13,651 bases of DNA, from positions 4,309 through 17,959 of the forward strand of contig JAKAFF010000006.1 in the NCBI GenBank assembly GCA_021818045.1. The letters are read 5' to 3'. The translations under genes were made by a program, and so were the position numbers. Shown one piece after another: positions 1 to 5,262 of the stretch. Position 1 is the stretch's first letter; each line of letters starts with the position of its first letter. The notes below the pieces were generated by a model. That model made no database searches. It was not told where the DNA came from and worked only from the letters and a program-made list of their open reading frames with translations. This DNA comes from a bacterium. Lineage in GTDB: Bacteria; Chlamydiota; Chlamydiia; Chlamydiales; SM23-39.

Positions 1-2
1 AA

Positions 3-953
3 GGGACCAAAGCCTATGTGTTTCGCAGCTACATCTTAGACAACGTAGTAGAGGCCAATCGAGTCAATGTGCGCTTAGAGCCGCATAACGATGCCCCCAT
101 CGTAGGTCAGTTGCAAGCAGGCGAACATGTGAACGGAACTGTCTGCCCCATCAATCACAAATGGTTGGAAATCGCACCTCCTAAAGGCACCCACTTCTTT
201 GTCAGCAAAGAGTTTGTCACTCAAGCCGGCGGACCTGAATATCTCGCCAATATGGAAAAGAGAAAAGCACAAGTCACAGACCTTTTGGCCTCTGCCTATC
301 TCAATGCCGAAGCTGAGTGCAAAAAATCGTACGAAGAGATGGCGCCGCAACATGCCATTGAGCAATTTCAAACCATTTTGCGCAATTTCGCCGATTTCCC
401 TTCCGCCTGTACACAGGCCAAAGAGGGTCTTGCCTTATTAAAAGAGACATTCCTCAATAAGAAAATCGCGTTCCTCGAAGCTACTTCAGAACTCTCCCCT
501 ACGGCCAAACAAGAGCTGCTCGCAAAACACGCATCCGAGCGCTCCGAACTTCTTCCCAACGCAACTGCAAAGATCGATCCTTCGCTTTGGAGCAAAGCCG
601 CAAAAAAAGAGGAGGGCTCTTTTTGGGATACGATGGAAGAGTCTTTGTATCTGAGCTGGGCGGCTTTTCACTCAGGAAAAACACTCGATGATTACTACTC
701 AGAGCAAAAAGCAAATGCCTCTGTCATCATCGGCACCATTGAGCCCTACACTTATGATGTGAGAAACAAACCAGGCGATTATCTGCTCAGAGGCCAAAAC
801 GAAGTTCCCCTCGCCTATCTCTATAGCACACAGGTGAATCTCGCCCAATATGCAGGGCAAACCGTCACCATCATGGCCTCGCCTCGGCCCAATCACCACT
901 TCGCATTCCCCGCCTATTTTGTATTTAGCATTGAATGTGGAGCTCATGACTGA
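3..953 (+). CDS. SH3-domain protein, 5' end outside the window
   Basis: The reading frame is already open at the left edge (it reads G-T-K-A-Y-V-F-R before the first GTG at 18), so the gene starts upstream and 316 residues are visible. The N-terminal part has the look of a bacterial SH3 (SH3b) domain: the run VNVRLEPHNDAPIVGQLQAG (visible residues about 24-43) matches the usual pattern in which Asn-Val-Arg is followed by a turn and a Val-x-x-Leu-x-x-Gly strand, and the tail of another such strand may precede it at the edge. About residues 80-200 are charged and helical, and a beta-rich segment closes the protein (from about residue 240, starting VIIGTIEPYTYDV). SH3b domains often bind cell-wall peptides or mediate protein contacts. 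The role here is not known and any export signal lies outside the window. The stop overlaps the start of the next gene, so the two are probably co-transcribed. Confidence 0.75.
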   Translation, partial: GTKAYVFRSYILDNVVEANRVNVRLEPHNDAPIVGQLQAGEHVNGTVCPINHKWLEIAPPKGTHFFVSKEFVTQAGGPEYLANMEKRKAQVTDLLASAYLNAEAECKKSYEEMAPQHAIEQFQTILRNFADFPSACTQAKEGLALLKETFLNKKIAFLEATSELSPTAKQELLAKHASERSELLPNATAKIDPSLWSKAAKKEEGSFWDTMEESLYLSWAAFHSGKTLDDYYSEQKANASVIIGTIEPYTYDVRNKPGDYLLRGQNEVPLAYLYSTQVNLAQYAGQTVTIMASPRPNHHFAFPAYFVFSIECGAHD

Positions 954-1818
954 ACCGCAAATGGAATTGCGGGAGTGGGCGCTGCGCATTCTTTCGGCAA
1001 ATGTATTGGAAGAGAAGCTGCTTTGCCCTCATGTGCTCACCGATGAAATGCCAGGAGCGCCCGTCATCATAGATGAGCCCGCGCGGCCACCCGGCATGGG
1101 GTTTCATAAGCGGACGAAACAACAAAAACTCCCCCCTTTCCAAGATCTCAAAAAAGAGGAAAATCGGGCCATTTGCCTACATCGATTCGCCGGCCACGAA
1201 CTTTTAGCAGTCGAGATCATGGCTTATGCCCTGCTCGCTTTTCCCGACGCCCCTAAATCGTTTCGCAAAGGGATCGCCCATACCCTGCAAGAAGAGCAAG
1301 AGCATGTCAGGATGTACATGCGGCGCATGGAGGAGATGGGAGTGCACTTTGGGGATCTTCCCCTATTTCGCCATTTTTGGAATCACGTTCCACATCTCAC
1401 CTCCCCTACGCGTTATGTGAGCGTGATGAGCCTTACATTTGAAATGGCAAACCTCGACTTTGCCACGCTTTACGGCAAATCCTTTGCCTCTTTTGGAGAT
1501 GAGTCGAGCTCTCAGCTCATGGGAAAAATCCTACAAGACGAAATTCGCCATGTTTCATTCGGATACCGCTGGCTGAATAACTTTACTACAGAAAAAGGAC
1601 CTTGGGATACGTGGATCGCAAATTTGGCCCCCGATTTACCCCCCAAAAGGGCTAAGGGTTTTGTGTTAATGGAGGAGCCTCGCCGCATGGCGGGCCTGCC
1701 AGATGAATGGATCCGCAATCTTAAACAAGAGGCTATCCCCTCAAACGTTCCACAGTTTGGCGCAAAGCCACAATTGCTGCGAAATGTGGATGATCCTCAG
1801 GTAGCTCCGCTTGACTAG
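946..1818 (+). CDS. DUF455-family ferritin-like di-iron protein
   Basis: 290 residues. The frame is open further upstream, but the ATG at 946 has GGAG just before it and overlaps the preceding stop by 8 bp, so it is preferred to a start inside the upstream gene. A four-helix di-iron core is readable: E85 (in GHELLAVE), E117-x-x-H120 (EEQEH), E166 (LTFEMAN) and E199-x-x-H202 (DEIRH), i.e. the ExnExxH pair of ferritin-like proteins. The helix pattern and the HRFAGHELLAVEIMAYALL stretch fit DUF455 (related to the MiaE-like ferritin fold). The substrate is unknown; a di-iron oxidase or hydroxylase role is inference from the fold. The protein is probably cytoplasmic: no signal peptide or membrane segment is visible. 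Its last 86 bp are also the antisense 3' end of the next gene. Family call is fairly sure, function is not. Confidence 0.8.
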   Translation: MTEPQMELREWALRILSANVLEEKLLCPHVLTDEMPGAPVIIDEPARPPGMGFHKRTKQQKLPPFQDLKKEENRAICLHRFAGHELLAVEIMAYALLAFPDAPKSFRKGIAHTLQEEQEHVRMYMRRMEEMGVHFGDLPLFRHFWNHVPHLTSPTRYVSVMSLTFEMANLDFATLYGKSFASFGDESSSQLMGKILQDEIRHVSFGYRWLNNFTTEKGPWDTWIANLAPDLPPKRAKGFVLMEEPRRMAGLPDEWIRNLKQEAIPSNVPQFGAKPQLLRNVDDPQVAPLD

Positions 1819-2923
1819 GAACTTGCTCCAAAATGCATTGCATAGCTCTTCTTTGTGATTCATTTCCATCTGGGAACAGTCTCGCAATAGCCACTGCAGC
1901 TAAAAATCGCGGCATTAGACGCTTCTCCCAATCGATAGACCCCTCTTCTGCAGCATCGTGAATGATTTGATCTTTTGCACCAACTAATAATGCTCTAAGA
2001 GTTCGTTGCAAAATTGCAGCGGTATTTGGGCAATCGGGGTCCAAATCCATAGCTGCAAGGGCGACTGCCTCGTAATTCTTCAAACGCAACGCCTCTTGCA
2101 TCACTGGAGCTAAGATCTCTGCATGCAGATCAGGGTCACAGAAACGGCACACAAATGCTATCTGCGTTGCATTGTGTAAGTCTGATGGATCCATTTGCAA
2201 TGCTAGATCGCGAGCGCGTCGCACAATGGTTCGTCGCTCATCTGGGTTCATGCCACGCCAAACGACTAGACACGGCTCTACGAATTCCTTTCCAAGTGGA
2301 CGACGCGCTAAAATAGCACGCTCTAAAATAGACCACACGGCATTTGTTCGCATTTGCCTGTCAGCAATTCGTCGAGCGACTAGCAAACCGCTCCAATCAC
2401 ATAAAGGGTCCCGTGCTAAAGCATTACAAATTCTACGCAATACCTGATCCTGTTCGTCCCCGGAAAACAGTCCTGAATGAATCACAACATTGTATGCTTC
2501 TCGAGTACGCCCCCCTGCTATAAACTGATTCACTACTTCACTCACATACTTCGTTGCTTGCAGCCGAGGGAGTAATGCGGCCACAGCAATAGACTCTTCC
2601 ATCCTTGGCTGTCGCTGTGCTGCTTGCACCAATTTCGTTTGGAACGAATTAACAACGCGACGATGCAAAGCATCGCTGACCCCTGTTACAGGGCTAAACC
2701 ACTTTTGTAAAGGAAGCTGTGGTCTCGAGACGAGATGGTTCCCCAAGACCAAAGATTCGGCTCCCAAGGCTGCAGTTTGAGGTGTGAGCACAGTTTCCAA
2801 AAATATGCGCTTCAGCGCCGCTTCTCGTGTTGCTGCAAAAGATAATTCGGGGGATATAGGAAAAAGTTCCTCAATCTTGTTCTGAAGTCGCCTGACTTGT
2901 TCCTGATAACTCGTTACTGACAT
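1733..2923 (-). CDS. Hypothetical alpha-helical repeat protein
   Basis: 396 residues, not recognised. It reads as almost entirely helical, with many Ala/Leu/Arg-rich helices of about 15-20 residues separated by short DP or DPxxP turns (for example ALARDPLCDWSGLLVARRIA and AAMDLDPDCPNTAAILQRTL), which suggests an alpha-solenoid of HEAT-like repeats; this is by eye only. There is no signal peptide or membrane segment, and no catalytic motif could be picked out. The N-terminus (YQEQVRRLQNKIEELF) could be a short coiled coil. The start ATG at 2923 lacks a clear Shine-Dalgarno sequence. The gene converges on the DUF455 gene and overlaps it by 86 bp. An AT-rich gap lies upstream, and the gene interrupts what are otherwise recognisable conserved genes, so it may be a lineage-specific or acquired gene. 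That it is a real gene rests on length and a protein-like composition. Confidence 0.7.
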   Translation of the reverse strand: MSVTSYQEQVRRLQNKIEELFPISPELSFAATREAALKRIFLETVLTPQTAALGAESLVLGNHLVSRPQLPLQKWFSPVTGVSDALHRRVVNSFQTKLVQAAQRQPRMEESIAVAALLPRLQATKYVSEVVNQFIAGGRTREAYNVVIHSGLFSGDEQDQVLRRICNALARDPLCDWSGLLVARRIADRQMRTNAVWSILERAILARRPLGKEFVEPCLVVWRGMNPDERRTIVRRARDLALQMDPSDLHNATQIAFVCRFCDPDLHAEILAPVMQEALRLKNYEAVALAAMDLDPDCPNTAAILQRTLRALLVGAKDQIIHDAAEEGSIDWEKRLMPRFLAAVAIARLFPDGNESQRRAMQCILEQVPSQAELPEDHPHFAAIVALRQTVERLRG

Positions 2924-3120
2924 GCCAATACCTATATACTATATTTTTAAAGTAATTATACATTAAATCGAAATTAACAAAAACAATTACAATAAATATA
3001 TAACATACACAAACAATTTTAAGAATTGATTTTCCGAGCGCAGGCACGAGCTCGGGCACGCAGAAGAAATCTTCATTCAGGAACTGTATACACAAATGAG
3101 GTAGTTGCAACAATCAGGCT
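2924..3120. other. AT-rich intergenic gap
   Basis: 197 bp between two minus-strand genes. About 2935-3030 is strongly AT-rich and holds the candidate promoter above. At 3034-3055 there is a hairpin with arms CCGAGC and GCTCGG and a 10-base loop. It lies 66-87 bases beyond the rmuC stop but has no T tract on the minus strand side, so it is not a convincing intrinsic terminator. No gene is supported here. Confidence 0.5.
2955..2983 (-). promoter_or_regulatory. Candidate promoter for the helical-repeat gene
   Basis: On the minus strand a perfect TATAAT is read at 2960-2955, about 30 bases upstream of the start at 2923. The best element at 17-bp spacing is TTTTTG (2983-2978), which is a poor -35 box. 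The whole stretch is AT-rich, so a chance match is possible. Confidence 0.3.
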
Positions 3121-4227
3121 TTAAGAAACAGTCTGATCTCCCAGTGGATGGAGCTCGCGCGCCTGCTTTTCTATAGGGCTTATCTCAGATAAATCTTTAC
3201 TTAAAGATCCTGCTTCCTTCAGCTTGCGTGCAGAGACTAACACGCGCGTCTCTAAAGACGCCGTGCTTTGATTATAGGAATCAATAGAAGCGTTCAGCGA
3301 CCGGCCGAGGCGATTCCAATGGTCAATGAGGATTTGTACCCTTTCATAAAGCTCTTGTCCTAAACGGGACATTGCATGAGCATCTTTGGATAGACGATCT
3401 TGCTTCCAGCTGTGTGCAACAGCCCTTAGGATAGCGATCAGAGTAGTGGGAGTTGCGATGATGATGTTTTGATCAGCGCCAAGCTCGATGAGCGAGGGGT
3501 CTGCTTGCAGCGCTGCGCTAAAAAACGATTCCGCAGGAAGAAATAAGATCACATATTCAGGGGCGCGCTCAAATTGCCGCCAATACTCTTTTGCCGACAA
3601 ATCTTTGACGTGCTTGCGCAAAGCGCTCGCATGCTCTACCATCTTCTTCTTGTAGACAGCTTCATCATTGATTTCAGCTGCCTCTAGGTAGGCCGCAAGA
3701 GGGGTTTTTGCATCCACTGCAATTTGACACTGACCCGGCAGCCGAATGACCAAATCGGGCCGCATGAGACGCGACTCCCCTTCGAAAGTCTTTTGTTCAT
3801 AAAAATCACAGTGGTTGACAAGACCTGCGAGCTCCACGACGCGCTTGAGCTGTACTTCGCCCCAAGATCCTCGCGATTGCGAAGAGCGCAAAGACTGCAC
3901 AAGCCGCGCTGTTTCTTGACGCAAAAGCCTCTCTGAGGAAATCAGGCCATTGATCTGCTGAGTCAGCGCCGCATAGGCCCCTTCGCGGCGCGTCTCTAAA
4001 TCTCTTTGATGTTGATTGATTTGCTGGATCGAATCCTTGAAGGGCTGAAATGTGGCATCTGCAAGCTGTAAAAACTGGCGCCCATTTTTCTCGAGCACGT
4101 CAAACGAGAGCGACTTAAATACATCTTGCATCTGCTTTTGCATCGCCTTCATGCGCTTTTGCGTCCAAAACCAAACTAAACCCAAGATTCCAAGGATGAT
4201 CAGGATAAGTAGGAATTCATGATCCAT
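3121..4227 (-). CDS. rmuC: RmuC family DNA-recombination protein
   Basis: 368 residues from the ATG at 4227. A TTG start 27 bases further up is possible, but the ATG puts the membrane anchor right at the N-terminus. Layout: a single membrane helix (residues about 5-21, FLLILIILGILGLVWFW), a coiled-coil stretch (about 25-115), then the RmuC domain with its usual landmarks: RGSWGE (119-124), MRPDLVIRLP (155-164), VDAKTPL (171-177), PEYVILFLP (223-231) and ATPTTLIAILR (258-268). RmuC proteins limit recombination at inverted repeats and have a predicted nuclease-like fold; the exact reaction is not settled. The start lies inside the end of pssA (11-bp overlap, no strong Shine-Dalgarno sequence), so translation is likely coupled to pssA. 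The pairing with pssA and nrdAB matches the gene order recalled for Chlamydia. Confidence 0.93.
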   Translation of the reverse strand: MDHEFLLILIILGILGLVWFWTQKRMKAMQKQMQDVFKSLSFDVLEKNGRQFLQLADATFQPFKDSIQQINQHQRDLETRREGAYAALTQQINGLISSERLLRQETARLVQSLRSSQSRGSWGEVQLKRVVELAGLVNHCDFYEQKTFEGESRLMRPDLVIRLPGQCQIAVDAKTPLAAYLEAAEINDEAVYKKKMVEHASALRKHVKDLSAKEYWRQFERAPEYVILFLPAESFFSAALQADPSLIELGADQNIIIATPTTLIAILRAVAHSWKQDRLSKDAHAMSRLGQELYERVQILIDHWNRLGRSLNASIDSYNQSTASLETRVLVSARKLKEAGSLSKDLSEISPIEKQARELHPLGDQTVS

Positions 4228-5062
4228 TTTCAAAATCGTCCGGTTCAGGTTCAAAATCTTCCAGTGTTTTCGACTTTTTGCCAGCTACAAGCCGGATAAT
4301 AGACAAAACCATGGCCAACACAATATAACTCCAAGCCATAAATGCAAGCACCTCAGCAAAGAAGTACAAAACCCCATACAAAACAAAAACAGCTAAAATC
4401 ACAGTCAAAAACGCTAGATGAAATGAGGGGATGCGAAAATGGAGCAGCTTAAGACTTGGAAACTTTAAGCGGCACACCATCAAATACCCTAACAAAATCA
4501 TAATGCTCGCCAAAATCACGGCCCGATTCACGTGAGAAATCACGATCCATTGCTGAATGAAAGGCGATAAAAAGACGAGATTTGCAGAAACAGCCGCAGC
4601 CGCTGCTGCCGGAATGGGCAATCCAGTAAAATTGTGCTTTTGCGCAACTTGCAGCTCGTGATTGCCTTTCGCTTCCGTCGTTTTCACACTAAAGCGCACC
4701 AAACGCAACACGCCGCATAAAGAAAAAATCATCGCTCCTGCCGCCCCAAAAAAAGAGAGAAACGTCCCTTGCTCTAAAGAGAGCGTTTTGAGCATCAAGA
4801 CAGATGGCGCAACTCCAAAAGACACCGCATCCGCAAGAGAGTCGAAGACAAAACCAAATTCACTTTCCGCATGGATTGCCCGCGCCAGCGCCCCATCGAT
4901 AAAATCCGCCACAGCCGCAACTAAAAGCAAAATTGCAGAGGTTCTCACTACATCATAATCACCACTTCCAGGCTCTAACATGTTGATCTTGAAAATCACA
5001 AAAAGACCGCACGCCAACCCAAACGCCGTAATCATATTAGGAACTAAATAAACGCGCTTCAT
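4217..5062 (-). CDS. pssA: CDP-diacylglycerol-serine O-phosphatidyltransferase (phosphatidylserine synthase)
   Basis: 281 residues, an integral membrane enzyme. It transfers the phosphatidyl group of CDP-diacylglycerol to serine, the first step towards phosphatidylethanolamine. The CDP-alcohol phosphatidyltransferase signature is intact: D53-x2-D56-G57-x2-A60-R61-x8-G70-x3-D74-x3-D78, in DFIDGALAR...FGFVFDSLAD. The N-terminus (VPNMITAFGLACGLFVIF) is the typical first membrane segment of the short, multi-span PssA type. Several more hydrophobic helices follow, and the tail is acidic (FEPEPDDFENGS). The start is fixed: an in-frame TAG lies 12 bases upstream of the ATG. No good Shine-Dalgarno sequence sits at the usual distance; see the mini-ORF entry. 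It leads a minus-strand pair with rmuC and diverges from nrdA. A phosphatidylglycerophosphate synthase shares the signature, but the N-terminus and the chlamydial context favour PssA. Confidence 0.9.
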   Translation of the reverse strand: MKRVYLVPNMITAFGLACGLFVIFKINMLEPGSGDYDVVRTSAILLLVAAVADFIDGALARAIHAESEFGFVFDSLADAVSFGVAPSVLMLKTLSLEQGTFLSFFGAAGAMIFSLCGVLRLVRFSVKTTEAKGNHELQVAQKHNFTGLPIPAAAAAAVSANLVFLSPFIQQWIVISHVNRAVILASIMILLGYLMVCRLKFPSLKLLHFRIPSFHLAFLTVILAVFVLYGVLYFFAEVLAFMAWSYIVLAMVLSIIRLVAGKKSKTLEDFEPEPDDFENGS

Positions 5063-5070
5063 GCACCCAT
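5059..5070 (-). promoter_or_regulatory. Possible three-codon leader ORF coupled to pssA start
   Basis: On the minus strand the sequence reads AGGAG (5084-5080), nine bases, then ATG GGT GCA TGA (5070-5059). The TGA overlaps the pssA ATG in the form ATGA. The strong Shine-Dalgarno sequence is too far (17 bases) from the pssA ATG to serve it directly, but it is well placed for this mini-ORF, so ribosomes could load there and restart at pssA. This arrangement can be seen, but its function is inference. Confidence 0.3.
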
Positions 5071-5113
5071 GCTACACCACTCCTGCATGATTCGCAAAAT
5101 GATTCTTTTTTTC

Positions 5114-5143
5114 TGGACACGAAACCACAAACTACAATATATA
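5114..5143 (+). promoter_or_regulatory. Candidate nrdAB promoter
   Basis: A -35 element TGGACA (5114-5119, 5 of 6 to TTGACA), an 18-bp spacer and a -10 element TATATA (5138-5143, 4 of 6) lie about 120 bp upstream of the nrdA ATG. The -10 element is inside the NrdR box, as expected for a repressor that blocks RNA polymerase. Transcription would begin near 5150, giving a leader of roughly 110 nucleotides. Confidence 0.5.
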
Positions 5144-5147
5144 GTGT
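5132..5147 (+). promoter_or_regulatory. NrdR box upstream of nrdA
   Basis: The 16-mer CTACAATATATAGTGT matches the known NrdR box consensus (acaCwAtATaTwGtgt) at 14 of 16 positions, including every strongly conserved one. NrdR is the Zn/ATP-cone repressor that turns down ribonucleotide reductase operons when dATP is high. Its position, overlapping the candidate -10 box of nrdA, fits repression. The nrdR gene itself is not in this window. Confidence 0.8.
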
Positions 5148-5164
5148 GTAAGAAGCGAGTTGCT

Positions 5165-5180
5165 CTACCAGATCTGGTAG
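5165..5180. promoter_or_regulatory. Perfect 16-bp palindrome, possible second NrdR box
   Basis: CTACCAGATCTGGTAG is a perfect palindrome whose centre lies 33 bp from the centre of the first NrdR box. NrdR boxes usually come in pairs about three helical turns apart (roughly 31-32 bp). It matches the six strongly conserved consensus positions (C4, A6, A8, T9, T11, G13) but only 8 of 16 overall. It could instead be the operator of another dimeric regulator, or an RNA hairpin in the leader. Confidence 0.5.
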
Positions 5181-5210
5181 GCGACGCCAAAATGAATCAA
5201 AGCAAAAAGG

Positions 5211-5227
5211 AACCCTAGAAAGGGGTT
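5211..5227 (+). promoter_or_regulatory. Small hairpin in the nrdA leader
   Basis: Arms AACCC (5211-5215) and GGGTT (5223-5227) can pair around a 7-base loop, followed by TTG. The stem is too short to be a good terminator. It lies 25 bases upstream of the nrdA Shine-Dalgarno sequence AGAGG (5253-5257), which is 5 bases from the ATG. Function is unknown. Confidence 0.3.
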
Positions 5228-5262
5228 TTGATAATAAAACACAGCGATAGTTAGAGGCGATT

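Noticed and set aside
850..945. Earlier in-frame start for the DUF455 gene at 850
   Set aside because: It would lie almost entirely inside the SH3-protein gene. The ATG at 946 has GGAG beside it and begins where the family homology could begin.
3034..3055. Hairpin CCGAGC/GCTCGG as the rmuC terminator
   Set aside because: No T tract follows it on the minus strand, and its loop is large for a 6-bp stem.
2871..3113. 80-codon minus-strand frame covering the AT-rich gap
   Set aside because: It overlaps the start of the helical-repeat gene, has a low-complexity hydrophobic centre from AT-rich DNA and has no Shine-Dalgarno sequence.
4228..4254. TTG start giving RmuC nine extra residues
   Set aside because: The ATG at 4227 puts the membrane helix at the N-terminus, as usual for RmuC. 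The upstream TTG has no better ribosome binding site.
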